Assembly: GCA_017519185.1 (NCBI GenBank)
Contig: JAFWSX010000007.1
Span: 1 to 64,000, forward strand
Source of the DNA: Bacteroidales bacterium
GTDB taxonomy: Bacteria; Bacteroidota; Bacteroidia; Bacteroidales; UBA932
Direction: 5' to 3'
Length of the DNA stretch: 64,000 nt
Position numbers and translations under genes: made by a program. Below, in pieces: positions 52,349 through 61,669 of the stretch. The stretch's first letter is position 1, and every line of letters starts with the position of its first letter. A model generated the notes under the pieces. It searched no databases, had not been told where the DNA came from, and saw only the letters and a list, made by a program, of their open reading frames with translations.

Positions 52349-54964
52349 TTATCTGCCTGTTGCCAGTTTCACAAGTACTTCTGCTGCTTCAGACAGACCA
52401 TCCACGTTCTTGCCTCCTGCAGTGGCCAGGAACTTCTGTCCGCCACCGCCGCCCTGGATCAGTTTGGCAGCCTCGCGGATGTCCTTGCCGGCATCCTTGC
52501 CCTGGGCGACGAGGTCGTCGGTGTACATAAGCACCAGGCAAGGCTTGCTGTCTTCGCTCTCGAAAGCTGCGATGAAAGCGGAAGCTGTGGTCTCCGAGTG
52601 GAGCAGGAATGCCACGTTCCTTGCAAGTTCCATGCTAATGCACTTGCGGAGTGACATTATTGTGATGCCGTTCGCTGTCTGGGCGGTGGCTTTCACGCTG
52701 TTCTTGAGGTTGACGGCACGCTCCTGTTGTACGGCTTCCATAGCCTTGCGGTAGGATTCGTTTGTCTCGACGGTCTTGCGCACGGCGGCCAGGAGGTCAG
52801 GAGCATTGTTGCACATCTCGCGGATGGCGCTTATCGTTTCCTCCATATTGTCTACCATGATTTCGGCTCTCAGTCCGGTGGTAGCTTCGATACGGCGGAC
52901 ACCGGCGGCAATGGCGCTTTCGCTGATGATGCGGAAGAAGCCGATGGAACCGGTGGCGGGAGCGTGGCAGCCGCCGCAGAGCTCTATCGAGTCGCCGAAC
53001 TTGATTACGCGGACGCTGTTGCCGTATTTCTCGCCGAAGAGGGCCATCGCACCCATATTGCGGGCTTCATCGATGGGAACGTCGCGGTATTCCTGGAGAG
53101 GGGCGTTGGCGCGTATCATCCTGTTCACAAGGCGTTCAACTTCGCACAGCTGCTCGTGCGACATCTTCTCGTAGTGGGAGAAGTCGAAGCGGAACGATTC
53201 GGGGCCTACGAACGAGCCTTTCTGCTCTACGTGTGTGCCGAGCACCTTGCGGAGCGCCGCGTGCAGCAGGTGGGTGGCCGAGTGGTTGTTCTGGATGCAT
53301 ATCCTGCGCTCAGCATCGACCTCTGCCTTGAATGTGGCCTGGAGGTCTGAAGGCATACGCTCTGCGATATGTATCGGAAGGCCGTTCTCCTTGATGGTGT
53401 TGACGATGGCTATCTTTTCGTCACCAGCGCTGATCCAGCCTGAATCGCCTACCTCACCACCCATCTCTCCGTAGAAAGGAGTCTTGTCGAACACGAGCTG
53501 TATCTGCTCTTTGTTCTTGGCCTTGACGGTGCGGTATCTTACGATGCGTACATCTGTCGACAGGGTGTCATATCCAACGAACTCTGTGACTGCGTCGGGG
53601 CCTACGCTCAGCCAGTCTCCGGCTTCGATGGCAGTGGCGTTGCGGGCGCGCTGTTTCTGCTTCTCGAGCTCTACGTTGAACTCATCCAGGTCGATGGTAT
53701 ATCCGTTTTCGCGGGCTATCAGTTCGCTCAGGTCGATGGGGAAGCCGTAGGTGTCGTAGAGGGTGAAGGCGTCCACGCCGCTGATCTTCTTGCTGTCGGC
53801 AGCTTTGGCCATAATGTTGTCCATCAGCCTGATGCCCTTGTCGAGAGTGCGCAGGAAGGCTTCTTCCTCTTCCTTGATGACACGGACTATCAGTTCGTTC
53901 TGCTTGCGCAGCTCGGGGAATGCATCTCCCATCTGTGCCACGAGATTAGGCACGAGCCTGCACAGGAACGGCTCCTTGAAGTCGAGGAAGGTATAGCCGT
54001 AGCGGACGGCCCTGCGGAGGATGCGGCGGATCACATAGCCGGCCTTGACGTTTGAAGGCAGCTGGCCGTCGGCAATCGAGAAGCTGATGGCGCGGATGTG
54101 GTCTGCGATGACCCTCATTGCAACGCCGACCTCGGTCTCAGGCTCGTATTTCTTCCCGCTGAGAGCGGAGATGGCGTCGATCATATCTGTGAATACGTCG
54201 GTGTCGTAGTTGCTCTGCTTGCCCTGCAATGCCATACAGAGGCGCTCGAAGCCCATTCCGGTGTCGACGTGCTTAGCCGGCAGAGGTTCGAGGGAACCGT
54301 TGGCCTTGCGGTTGAACTGCATAAACACGAGGTTCCATATTTCGATGACAAGGTGGTGCCCCTGGTTGACCAGAGTCACGCCGTCCACTTTCGCCCTCTC
54401 CTCGTCGCTGCGGAGGTCGATGTGGATCTCGCTGCAGGGACCGCAGGGACCTGTGTCGCCCATTTCCCAGAAGTTGTCGTGCTTGTTGCCGAGGATGATA
54501 TGGCTTTCGGGCAGATATTTGAGCCACTCGCGCCTTGCCTCTTCGTCCATCGGGACGCCGTCAGCCTCGCTGCCTTCGAATACGGTGGCGTAGAGACGAT
54601 TCTTGTCGAGCTTGAACACATCGGTGAGCAGTTCCCATCCCCACTGGATGGCTTCCTTCTTGAAATAGTCGCCGAAGCTCCAGTTGCCGAGCATCTCGAA
54701 CATCGTGTGGTGGTAGGTGTCGTGGCCCACTTCCTCCAGGTCGTTGTGCTTGCCGCTCACGCGGAGGCATTTCTGTGAATCGGCCACGCGCTGGTACTTG
54801 GCTGGCTCGTTGCCGAGGAACCAGTCCTTGAACTGGTTCATTCCTGCATTTGTGAACATTAGGGTGGGGTCGTTCTTAACCACCATCGGGGCGGAAGGAA
54901 CTATGGTGTGGCCTTTCGATGCGAAAAAGTCAAGAAAGGTCTGTCGGATTTCTTTGGAAGTCAT
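52349..54964 (-). CDS. alaS: Alanyl-tRNA synthetase
   Basis: 871 aa, the full bacterial layout. Class II core: [35 protein letters not shown] near residue 35 and [11 protein letters not shown] near residue 313. The editing domain has [13 protein letters not shown] near residue 565 with the two His and the [13 protein letters not shown] zinc site near residue 665. The C-Ala domain with [15 protein letters not shown] near residue 840 ends the protein. It charges tRNA-Ala and clears mischarged Ser and Gly. It leads the operon alaS, permease-Fmt fusion, thiamine pyrophosphokinase. Confidence 0.97.
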   Translation of the reverse strand: MTSKEIRQTFLDFFASKGHTIVPSAPMVVKNDPTLMFTNAGMNQFKDWFLGNEPAKYQRVADSQKCLRVSGKHNDLEEVGHDTYHHTMFEMLGNWSFGDYFKKEAIQWGWELLTDVFKLDKNRLYATVFEGSEADGVPMDEEARREWLKYLPESHIILGNKHDNFWEMGDTGPCGPCSEIHIDLRSDEERAKVDGVTLVNQGHHLVIEIWNLVFMQFNRKANGSLEPLPAKHVDTGMGFERLCMALQGKQSNYDTDVFTDMIDAISALSGKKYEPETEVGVAMRVIADHIRAISFSIADGQLPSNVKAGYVIRRILRRAVRYGYTFLDFKEPFLCRLVPNLVAQMGDAFPELRKQNELIVRVIKEEEEAFLRTLDKGIRLMDNIMAKAADSKKISGVDAFTLYDTYGFPIDLSELIARENGYTIDLDEFNVELEKQKQRARNATAIEAGDWLSVGPDAVTEFVGYDTLSTDVRIVRYRTVKAKNKEQIQLVFDKTPFYGEMGGEVGDSGWISAGDEKIAIVNTIKENGLPIHIAERMPSDLQATFKAEVDAERRICIQNNHSATHLLHAALRKVLGTHVEQKGSFVGPESFRFDFSHYEKMSHEQLCEVERLVNRMIRANAPLQEYRDVPIDEARNMGAMALFGEKYGNSVRVIKFGDSIELCGGCHAPATGSIGFFRIISESAIAAGVRRIEATTGLRAEIMVDNMEETISAIREMCNNAPDLLAAVRKTVETNESYRKAMEAVQQERAVNLKNSVKATAQTANGITIMSLRKCISMELARNVAFLLHSETTASAFIAAFESEDSKPCLVLMYTDDLVAQGKDAGKDIREAAKLIQGGGGGQKFLATAGGKNVDGLSEAAEVLVKLATGR

Positions 54965-54998
54965 ATCTGCTTAATACTTATATCTATATAATTTGGCA

Positions 54999-55006
54999 CA
55001 AAAATA
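54999..55006 (-). promoter_or_regulatory. Bacteroidota -7 element for the alaS operon
   Basis: TATTTTTG on the minus strand, with TTA (for TTG) 20 nt upstream, 34 nt before the alaS ATG at 54964. One mismatch in the -33 element. Confidence 0.5.
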
Positions 55007-55026
55007 GCATTTTTATCAGATTTATA

Positions 55027-55034
55027 TAACTTTG
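55027..55034 (+). promoter_or_regulatory. Bacteroidota -7 element for the first M23 peptidase gene
   Basis: TAACTTTG, only 9 nt before the ATG at 55044, so a transcript from it would have almost no leader. No TTG at the usual distance. Confidence 0.35.
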
Positions 55035-55043
55035 CCAGTTACA

Positions 55044-56012
55044 ATGGCCAAAGAAAGTCAGTACATATACAATCCCGAGACGTCTTCGTACGACCTCTAC
55101 GTCCCGTCAAGCGCGACGAAATGGACGCGGTTCGGCATTGTCGTGCTGATCGGCCTGGCTTTCTTTTTCGCCTATTTCTGGCTTTGGAACGGCGTGATGA
55201 AGAAGAGCACTCCCAAGACTGCCATACTGGAACGCCAGAACAAGGTCCTGCTTGCCTCCATCGATGAAATCAACTCGAGGATGGAAGGGCAGAACGCCGC
55301 TCTGAGCGAATTGCAGGAGAGGGACAACGTGGTTTACCGTTCGGTTTTCGGAATGGACGAGATTCCGCAGTCAGTGCGCAACGCCGGTTTCGGCGGGGTG
55401 GACCGCTATGCCGACCTCAGGCTCTTTATGAACGCCGACTACCTGATAACCACCCGCAACAGGCTCGACATCCTGACTAAGAAGGCTTATGTCCAGTCGC
55501 TGTCTTTCGATGACATCCAGGCCCTTTCTGCAAGGGCAGGAGATATGGCCAACTGCGTCCCGAGCATATATCCCGTAGCTCCCACCAAGAATATGCAGCA
55601 GACATCACCCTTCGGCTACCGTTCCGACCCCATCAACGGCGGCGCGAAGTTCCACAGCGGCATTGACATCGGAGGCCCCACGGGCACCGATATCTTCTGC
55701 ACCGGAGACGGAGTGGTGGTGCGTGTTGACTATAACTATTATGGCTACGGCATCGTGGTGGACGTTGACCACGGTTTCGGCTACGTAACCCGCTACGGAC
55801 ACCTGCTGAGCGCAAGCGTTATGGAAGGCCAGAGGGTCAAGAGAGGAGACAAGGTGGGCGAGCTTGGCAGTTCGGGCCGCGTGACCGGTCCTCACCTTCA
55901 CTATGAGGTACTCTACAGGGGGAATGCCGTCAATCCCTGGAACTTCTTCACGAACGACATTACTCCCGAAGAGTATATGGACATGATCAAAAAGTCCAGA
56001 AGCAGGGGGTAG
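55044..56012 (+). CDS. M23 (LytM) family murein endopeptidase, membrane-anchored
   Basis: 322 aa from the ATG at 55044; the TTG at 55032 would overlap the -7 element. One membrane helix near residues 30-52 (FGIVVLIGLAFFFAYFW), then a coiled-coil stretch (about 68-100) and a periplasmic LytM domain (about 190-300). The zinc and catalytic residues are complete: His-x3-Asp in HSGIDIGG, Tyr-Gly-His-Leu, and His-Leu-His in GPHLHYEV. It cuts peptide cross-links of peptidoglycan. The next gene is a paralogue with the same layout but an altered active site. Confidence 0.92.
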   Translation: MAKESQYIYNPETSSYDLYVPSSATKWTRFGIVVLIGLAFFFAYFWLWNGVMKKSTPKTAILERQNKVLLASIDEINSRMEGQNAALSELQERDNVVYRSVFGMDEIPQSVRNAGFGGVDRYADLRLFMNADYLITTRNRLDILTKKAYVQSLSFDDIQALSARAGDMANCVPSIYPVAPTKNMQQTSPFGYRSDPINGGAKFHSGIDIGGPTGTDIFCTGDGVVVRVDYNYYGYGIVVDVDHGFGYVTRYGHLLSASVMEGQRVKRGDKVGELGSSGRVTGPHLHYEVLYRGNAVNPWNFFTNDITPEEYMDMIKKSRSRG

Positions 56013-56016
56013 CGCG

Positions 56017-56979
56017 ATGAAGAAATACCGTTTCAACAAAGAGAGCAAGACCTTCGACGAGGTGACCCCCTCGGCGGGCAGGATAGTCCTTACCATCCTG
56101 AAATTCTGTCTGTACGGAATTCTTGCCGCAGCCGTTATGTACCTTCTGTTCGCCCTGCTTTTCAGCACTGAACACGAGAAGAAACTCTCGCTGGAGAACG
56201 AATATCTCGAGGAAGAGTACGGCAAGATGACGGAGAAGGTGGACCTTCTCGACGACGTCATCAAGAATCTTGAGCTCAGGGACAAGGAAATATTCAACGA
56301 CATATTCGGAATGGACCCGCCATCTGTCGAGGCTTTTGTCAGCACCGACACCGTGGCAGGCGAGGAGTTTCTGGCTTCGCTGAGTGACGGAGAACTTGCG
56401 GCATTCACTGATGGACAGACTGACCGTCTGGATGAGAGGGTGGCTAATGTCAACCGCCAGCTCAAAGCCATTTACAACGCACTCGAAGATGAGGATTTCA
56501 AGCCGACAAGCCTTCCTTCGACGCTTCCGGTGGAGAATTTCAAACTTGCCCAGACCGGTGCGACAGTAGGGATGAAGATCAACCCTTTCTACAAGACGCT
56601 GCGCAGGCACGGCGGTTTTGACATCATCGCCGCAGTCGGAACACAGGTGAAAGCCACGGCCGATGGAGTCGTGATAAAGGTCGACAAGGCTTCGAAAGGG
56701 ATGGGTAACAGTGTCACGGTCGACCACCGCAACGGCATCCAGACCACCTATGGCCATCTCAGCGAAATCTATGTGCACCAGGGGCAGAACCTGAAGCAGG
56801 GTGACGTGATAGCCAGGGTAGGCACCAGCGGAAATACCTTCTCGGGCGGACTGCACTACGAAGTGTCCCGTCAGGGCCGCAGCGTTGATCCGGTGAACTA
56901 CTTCTTTGCCGACCTGACTCCAGCGGTATACCGCGACATGGTGGTCATTTCTTCATATACAGGACAATCTATAGATTAA
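56017..56979 (+). CDS. M23 (LytM) family protein with altered active site
   Basis: 320 aa, the same layout as its upstream neighbour: a cytosolic start, one membrane helix near residues 28-50 (ILKFCLYGILAAAVMYLLFAL, quoted short as ILKFCLYGILAAAVMYLL), a long coiled coil (about 53-90), and a LytM domain (about 185-300). The first His-x3-Asp (HGGFDI) and Tyr-Gly-His-Leu are kept. The last motif reads Gly-Gly-Leu-His-Tyr-Glu instead of His-Leu-His, so the catalytic His before the zinc-ligand His is Gly. It may be weakly active or a regulator of its active partner, as EnvC and NlpD are for amidases. It starts 4 nt after the paralogue. Confidence 0.88.
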   Translation: MKKYRFNKESKTFDEVTPSAGRIVLTILKFCLYGILAAAVMYLLFALLFSTEHEKKLSLENEYLEEEYGKMTEKVDLLDDVIKNLELRDKEIFNDIFGMDPPSVEAFVSTDTVAGEEFLASLSDGELAAFTDGQTDRLDERVANVNRQLKAIYNALEDEDFKPTSLPSTLPVENFKLAQTGATVGMKINPFYKTLRRHGGFDIIAAVGTQVKATADGVVIKVDKASKGMGNSVTVDHRNGIQTTYGHLSEIYVHQGQNLKQGDVIARVGTSGNTFSGGLHYEVSRQGRSVDPVNYFFADLTPAVYRDMVVISSYTGQSID

Positions 56980-56989
56980 AACATAAGCT

Positions 56990-57310
56990 ATGAGCAACAA
57001 GATTTGCTATACGATAGGCGAGGTGGCCGAGCTGCTCGGGGAGAATACTTCCCTGGTGCGCTTCTGGTCTGACAATTTCACGGATTTCATCCACCCCAAA
57101 CGCAACAACAAAGGCAACCGCCTCTTCAGCCCCGAAGACGTGGAGATGTTCAAGAAGATCCATTTCCTCGTGAAAGAGCGCAACCTCACCCTCGAAGGCG
57201 CCCGCAAGCTTCTGGACAGCAATGAGGAAGGTGCGGACCAGCGCTTCGAAGTGATAGCAAAGCTCAAGGAGATCCGCTCCCTGCTCGAGACCGTCAAGAA
57301 CGATATCTGA
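56990..57310 (+). CDS. MerR-family transcriptional regulator
   Basis: 106 aa. A winged helix-turn-helix at the N-terminus (YTIGEVAELLGENTSLVRFW near residue 7) carries the MerR Arg/Tyr features RLFSPEDVEMFKKIHFLVKE near residue 44. A short C-terminal coiled coil (about 75-106) follows with no Cys effector site. Small MerR proteins of this kind are conserved near M23 and nif3 genes in Bacteroidota. The target is unknown; control of the neighbouring cell-wall genes is a guess. It ends 1 nt before nif3. Confidence 0.85.
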   Translation: MSNKICYTIGEVAELLGENTSLVRFWSDNFTDFIHPKRNNKGNRLFSPEDVEMFKKIHFLVKERNLTLEGARKLLDSNEEGADQRFEVIAKLKEIRSLLETVKNDI

Positions 57311-57311
57311 T

Positions 57312-58073
57312 ATGAAGGCACGACAGGTAGCTGAGATAATCGAGGATTTCGCTCCGCTCTGCCTCCAGGAAAGCTGGGACAACGCCGGTTTCTGCATAGG
57401 CAGTCCTGACACTGAAGTCAAAGGCATTATGGTGGGTTTCGACTGCACCCCTTCGCTGATAGAGGAGGCTGCGGCAAACGGATGCAATATGATAGTGACC
57501 CATCATCCCCTCATCTTCAGGGGTGTGAAAAAGATCGATCCCGGCACCTTCCTGGGTTCGGCCATAGTCAGTGCCGTGAAGCACGACATGGTGGTCTATG
57601 CTGCCCATACCAACGCCGACAAGGCTGCGGACGGGGTCAGTTTCATTATGGCTGAAAAGCTTGGCCTGACTGGTATCGAACCTCTTGGAGAGGACGGCCT
57701 CGGAGCCATCGGAACCCTGCCTGAAGCAATGGACTGCAAAGCGTTCATCGAGATGGTGAAGAAGGCATTCAACCTGCCTGTAGTCCGCTGCTCGAAGCCG
57801 CTGGGCAAGCCTGTCAGCCGCGTTGCGATGTGCGGAGGGTCAGGTGGCAGCCTGATAGATGAAGCCGAGGCAAAAGGGGCTGATGCATACCTCTGCGGAG
57901 ACATCAGTTATCACAACTTTTTCACCGACGCAGGGTTTATGCTGCTCGACGTAGGACACTACGAAAGCGAAATAGATATTGTCGAAAAATTATTTGGCCT
58001 GCTTAGCGAAAAAATACATACCTTTGCAGTCCGCCGAACTCAGAATAACAATAATCCAGTATATTACTATTAA
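57312..58073 (+). CDS. Nif3-like dinuclear metal centre protein
   Basis: 253 aa, the short form without the central PII-like insert common in other Bacteroidota Nif3 proteins. Metal-binding residues are visible in MIVTHHPLIFRG near residue 59 (two His), VVYAAHTNADKA near residue 94 (His and Asp) and the late LLDVGHYESEI near residue 215 (His and Glu). The family forms hexameric rings; activity as a GTP cyclohydrolase-like or phosphodiesterase enzyme has been proposed but the role is not settled. It sits 7 nt before the zinc-ribbon gene, a conserved pair in this phylum. Confidence 0.9.
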   Translation: MKARQVAEIIEDFAPLCLQESWDNAGFCIGSPDTEVKGIMVGFDCTPSLIEEAAANGCNMIVTHHPLIFRGVKKIDPGTFLGSAIVSAVKHDMVVYAAHTNADKAADGVSFIMAEKLGLTGIEPLGEDGLGAIGTLPEAMDCKAFIEMVKKAFNLPVVRCSKPLGKPVSRVAMCGGSGGSLIDEAEAKGADAYLCGDISYHNFFTDAGFMLLDVGHYESEIDIVEKLFGLLSEKIHTFAVRRTQNNNNPVYYY

Positions 58074-58080
58074 GTAGATT

Positions 58081-58914
58081 ATGGCTACAAAAAAAGCTAA
58101 CAAGGCAATCGTAACCCCCATTGACCAGAGCGAAACCTTCGTGTCAGCGGTGAAGTCCGTGACCGAATCCGACGGCGTGTCAATGGAAGAAAAGCTCCGC
58201 ACTCTCTATAAAATCCAGCAGGCCGACACTGCAATCGACAAGATCCATCTTCTCCGTGGCGAACTTCCCCTGGAGGTCCAGGACCTTGAAGACGACATCG
58301 CCGGTCTCAACACGAGAATAGCCAACACCCAGAACGAGATCAAAGATGCTGAGAAATACATCTCTGACCTCAAGGCCAAGATCGAGGAGTGCAAGGTTCT
58401 CGTAGAGAAATATGAAGAGCAGAGCAAGAAGGTGATGAACAACCGCGAATACGAATCCATCACCCGTCAGATCGAATTCCAGCAGCTCGAGCAGGAAGCC
58501 AGCGAGAAGCACATCCGCGAGACCAACCTTCTCCTTGCCGAAAAAGCAGAGCTCCTCGAGGAGACCAAGAAGCAGCTTGCAGGCCGCCAGATCGATCTGG
58601 ACAACAAGAAGGCTGAACTCGAGCAGATCATCACCGAGACCGCAAAGGAAGAGGAGCAGCTCGAAGCCCACAAGGAAGATCTTGCCAAGAAGCTTGATGA
58701 GCGTATGTATGTCGCATACAACCGCGTGCGCAACAACTGCAAGAACCATCTGGCAGTAGTTACCGTGAAGAGGGGTGCGTGCGGCGGATGCTTCAACCAG
58801 ATTCCGCCCCAGCGCCAGCTTGACATCGCCCAGAACAAGAAGATCATAATCTGCGAATACTGCGGCCGCATCCTTGTAAGCCCTGCATTCGACGAACCTG
58901 CAAAAGAGGACTAG
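58081..58914 (+). CDS. Coiled-coil protein with C-terminal C4 zinc ribbon
   Basis: 277 aa. A Lys-rich start is followed by a long antiparallel coiled coil (about 35-215, heptads rich in Glu, Leu and Lys). A C-terminal zinc ribbon follows: Cys-x2-Cys in ACGGCFNQIPPQ near residue 237 and Cys-x2-Cys in IICEYCGRILV near residue 260. Family members such as HP0958 and CT398 act as scaffolds for flagellar or secretion factors, or bind RNA. The role in Bacteroidota is unknown. It follows Nif3, as in many related genomes. Confidence 0.88.
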   Translation: MATKKANKAIVTPIDQSETFVSAVKSVTESDGVSMEEKLRTLYKIQQADTAIDKIHLLRGELPLEVQDLEDDIAGLNTRIANTQNEIKDAEKYISDLKAKIEECKVLVEKYEEQSKKVMNNREYESITRQIEFQQLEQEASEKHIRETNLLLAEKAELLEETKKQLAGRQIDLDNKKAELEQIITETAKEEEQLEAHKEDLAKKLDERMYVAYNRVRNNCKNHLAVVTVKRGACGGCFNQIPPQRQLDIAQNKKIIICEYCGRILVSPAFDEPAKED

Positions 58915-58929
58915 GAGCAGCCTCCTGCA

Positions 58930-60375
58930 ATGCCCCAGAGAAAGAAGGAAATAAAGGTAGATCTGTCGCAGCTGTCGGCAGATATGGGACGGAAACCCCC
59001 TCAGGCGATTGAGATTGAGGAGGCCGTCCTTGCTGCCATGATGCTCGACAACGACTGCATCAACGACGTCCTTGAGTCTCTGATTCCCGAGTGCTTCTAC
59101 AACGAGAACAACAAGAAGATATTCAAAGCCATCCAGGCCATCGCGTCGCGCAACGACAAGGTGGATATCCTGACTGTTGCCGATGAGCTCACAAAGTCGG
59201 GAGACCTCGAGACGGTGGGTGGAGCCTCATACCTGAGTTCCCTCAGCATGAAGATCGGTGCGGCCGCCAACACTGACTACCACACCAAGATCCTCCTGCA
59301 GAAATACATCCAGCGTGAGCTGATAGCCATATCGTACCGCGTCCAGAAGCAGTCATTCGAAGATTCGATGCCTGTCGACGACCTGCTGCAATATGCCCAG
59401 CAGGAAGTCTTCGTGCTTGCAGAGCGCAATATGAAGCGCGACACAAGCCCCATCCAGATGGTCATCAACCAGGCCATCGACGAAATCCAGAAAGGCCAGG
59501 AACGTCAGGACGGGCTCAGCGGTGTCCCTTCTGGCTATGCCAACATCGACAAGATTACCTACGGCTGGCAACCTTCGGACCTGATCATCCTTGCCGCCAG
59601 GCCTTCTGTCGGTAAGACGGCGTTCGTGCTGACCATGGCCCGCAACATGGCTGTGGACTACAATGTGCCCGTGGCTTTCTTTTCGCTCGAGATGTCGCAG
59701 ACACAGCTCGTGAAGCGACTCCTGGTGAGCGAAACCGGCATTCCCTCCGACAAGATCTGGGGAGCCAAGAAGTTCAACGACCCCCAGGACTGGGATACGC
59801 TCAACGAACGCATAGGCAAGTTGTCCCGCGCCCCGCTGTGGATCGACGACACTCCGTCGCTGTCGATCTACGAGTTCCGCTCCAAGGCAAGGAGGCTCGT
59901 CCAGACCCAGAATGTGAAGATGATCATCATCGACTACCCGCAGCTTATGACCGGTCCCGTGGAGCTCCGCGGAATGAGGGAGCAGGAAGTTTCGGCCATC
60001 TCGCGTTCTCTCAAGTCCATCGCAAAGGACCTGAACGTGCCCATCCTCGCGTTGTCCCAGCTGAACCGTTCAGTCGAGACCCGCGGAGGAAACAAGCGTC
60101 CCCAGCTCAGTGACCTGCGTGAATCGGGTGCCATCGAGCAGGATGCCGACATCGTAATGTTCATACACAGGCCCGAGTTCTTCGGCACGGCTGAAGCCGA
60201 CGCCTATCCCGGACAGACACAGTTGATAATAGCAAAACACCGCAACGGAGAGACCGGCGACGTAGAGATGCGATTCATCTCTTCAGAGGTCAGATTCGAG
60301 GATGCCAACGTCCATTATGAGGAATACGAATCGAGGATGAACCAAGTCGGTACGAGTTTTGATATAGACTACTGA
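58930..60375 (+). CDS. dnaB: Replicative DNA helicase DnaB
   Basis: 481 aa, standard size without an intein. The N-terminal helical domain (PQAIEIEEAVLAAMMLDNDC near residue 19) binds primase. The RecA-like domain has Walker A in AARPSVGKTAFVLTMARN near residue 217, Walker B-like MIIIDYPQLM near residue 332, and the arginine-finger region HRNGETGDVEMRF near residue 440. It unwinds DNA at the fork as a hexameric ring. It starts 15 nt after the zinc-ribbon gene. Confidence 0.97.
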   Translation: MPQRKKEIKVDLSQLSADMGRKPPQAIEIEEAVLAAMMLDNDCINDVLESLIPECFYNENNKKIFKAIQAIASRNDKVDILTVADELTKSGDLETVGGASYLSSLSMKIGAAANTDYHTKILLQKYIQRELIAISYRVQKQSFEDSMPVDDLLQYAQQEVFVLAERNMKRDTSPIQMVINQAIDEIQKGQERQDGLSGVPSGYANIDKITYGWQPSDLIILAARPSVGKTAFVLTMARNMAVDYNVPVAFFSLEMSQTQLVKRLLVSETGIPSDKIWGAKKFNDPQDWDTLNERIGKLSRAPLWIDDTPSLSIYEFRSKARRLVQTQNVKMIIIDYPQLMTGPVELRGMREQEVSAISRSLKSIAKDLNVPILALSQLNRSVETRGGNKRPQLSDLRESGAIEQDADIVMFIHRPEFFGTAEADAYPGQTQLIIAKHRNGETGDVEMRFISSEVRFEDANVHYEEYESRMNQVGTSFDIDY

Positions 60376-60393
60376 GTCCAAAACTGACATTGA

Positions 60394-61236
60394 ATGAAAA
60401 AGATTCTGCTTTCGATAGCATTAGCGATATTTTCCACTTGTATTTTTGCCCAGAATTCTTCACTGCCCTTCAAGGCTGGTGAGAAAATTGAAGTGACTCT
60501 CAACTACAAATGGGGCATTAAGGCTGACATCGCTACGCTGTCTTTCAACCTTCAGCAAGGCTCCTACGCTGGTACGCCCTGCTTCCATATCCTGCTGAAC
60601 GCGCGTACAAACAATTTCTTCGACTCTTTCTACAAGGTGAGGGATGTCTATGAGTCCAAGTTCGAATATGATATGGACCCGTTGTATGCGATGCGTTCAG
60701 TGAGCGAAGGCAATTTCACAGCCCACAATGATTATACCTGGAGCGCTGACAAGAAAGCCCTCCACGCCAAGGTCAGCAAGAGCACGATGCCCGCTCCTGT
60801 GGATACTACCTTCCGCAGCAACGAAACAATCCGTGACATCATCAATATGATCTACAGCCTTCGTGCCGCCGACATCAACTCAATGATTGCCGGGAAGCGT
60901 GTTTCGATGCTTATAGCAATGGACCGCAACATAACCAGGGCAACCTGCAGCTATGTCCGCAAGGAGGTAAGGCAGGTCGACGGAATGGGCAAGTTCAACA
61001 CCGTATGCCTTGCAATGTCACTGCAGCGCGTGGGCGGCGATTTCCCTGAGGGCGAAACAAAACTTGTCGTTCCCACCGGTGAAGAATCCAAGAGCACTAT
61101 CTATATCTGGCTGTCTGACGATGACAACCGCGTCCCGCTCTATCTTTCAGTTCCTATCTCTGTAGGAAAACTCGAGATCCGCACCACGAATCTCGAGAAC
61201 CTCAAGTATCCGCTTTCCAGCAAAGTGTCTAAATGA
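60394..61236 (+). CDS. DUF3108-family exported protein
   Basis: 280 aa with a signal peptide (about 1-20, ending IFAQ). The body is beta-rich and begins LPFKAGEKIEVTLNYKWGI, the typical start of DUF3108, with YKVRDVYESKFEYDMDPLY near residue 78 and TRATCSYVRKEVRQV near residue 187. The fold is thought to be a periplasmic beta-sandwich; function is unknown. It overlaps rseC by 4 nt, so it is in the rnf operon. Confidence 0.82.
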   Translation: MKKILLSIALAIFSTCIFAQNSSLPFKAGEKIEVTLNYKWGIKADIATLSFNLQQGSYAGTPCFHILLNARTNNFFDSFYKVRDVYESKFEYDMDPLYAMRSVSEGNFTAHNDYTWSADKKALHAKVSKSTMPAPVDTTFRSNETIRDIINMIYSLRAADINSMIAGKRVSMLIAMDRNITRATCSYVRKEVRQVDGMGKFNTVCLAMSLQRVGGDFPEGETKLVVPTGEESKSTIYIWLSDDDNRVPLYLSVPISVGKLEIRTTNLENLKYPLSSKVSK

Positions 61237-61667
61237 AAAAGATAGACAAGATCGAGCACGAAGGGATAATCACCGAGATCAGCGACAATTTCATTACCGT
61301 TGAGATCGTGAACAAGTCTGCGTGCGCGGCCTGCCACGCCAAGGGCGTGTGCGTTGCCGGCGAGGAAGAAACCCGCTATGTAGATGTGCCTTACAACATC
61401 AGCTCCCTGGTGGAAGACTACAAAGTGGGCGACAAGGTGAACCTTGTGCTCAACCAGTCTCTCGGAGTCACCGCAGTGTTCATTTCTTATGCGGTTCCTT
61501 TAGTGATTTTTATTTTATTATTGTTAATTTTGTCTAATACCGGTCTCAGCGAACCGATGGTCGGTCTGCTATCCCTCGCGGGCGTCGCGGTCTACTATCT
61601 GTTCGTGTTCCTTTTCAGGGACCGGCTCGAAAGGATTTTTACTTTTTCGATAGAGAAAATTAATTGA
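61233..61667 (+). CDS. rseC: RseC/MucC-family protein upstream of rnf
   Basis: 144 aa. The N-terminus has a Cys-x2-Cys-x5-Cys cluster (CAACHAKGVC near residue 31) and a VDVPYNIS segment. Two membrane helices follow (about 83-103 and 108-128), and the C-terminus is basic. RseC is a companion of the Rnf complex in Bacteroidota and of the SoxR-reducing system in enterobacteria, probably handling redox or flavin/Fe-S delivery. The exact role is unknown. It ends 2 nt before rnfB. Confidence 0.9.
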   Translation: MKKIDKIEHEGIITEISDNFITVEIVNKSACAACHAKGVCVAGEEETRYVDVPYNISSLVEDYKVGDKVNLVLNQSLGVTAVFISYAVPLVIFILLLLILSNTGLSEPMVGLLSLAGVAVYYLFVFLFRDRLERIFTFSIEKIN

Positions 61668-61669
61668 TA

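Noticed and set aside
51529..52530. 333-codon plus-strand open frame
   Set aside because: Antisense to the permease-Fmt fusion and the end of alaS; composition rich in Val, His and Gly, typical of shadow frames.
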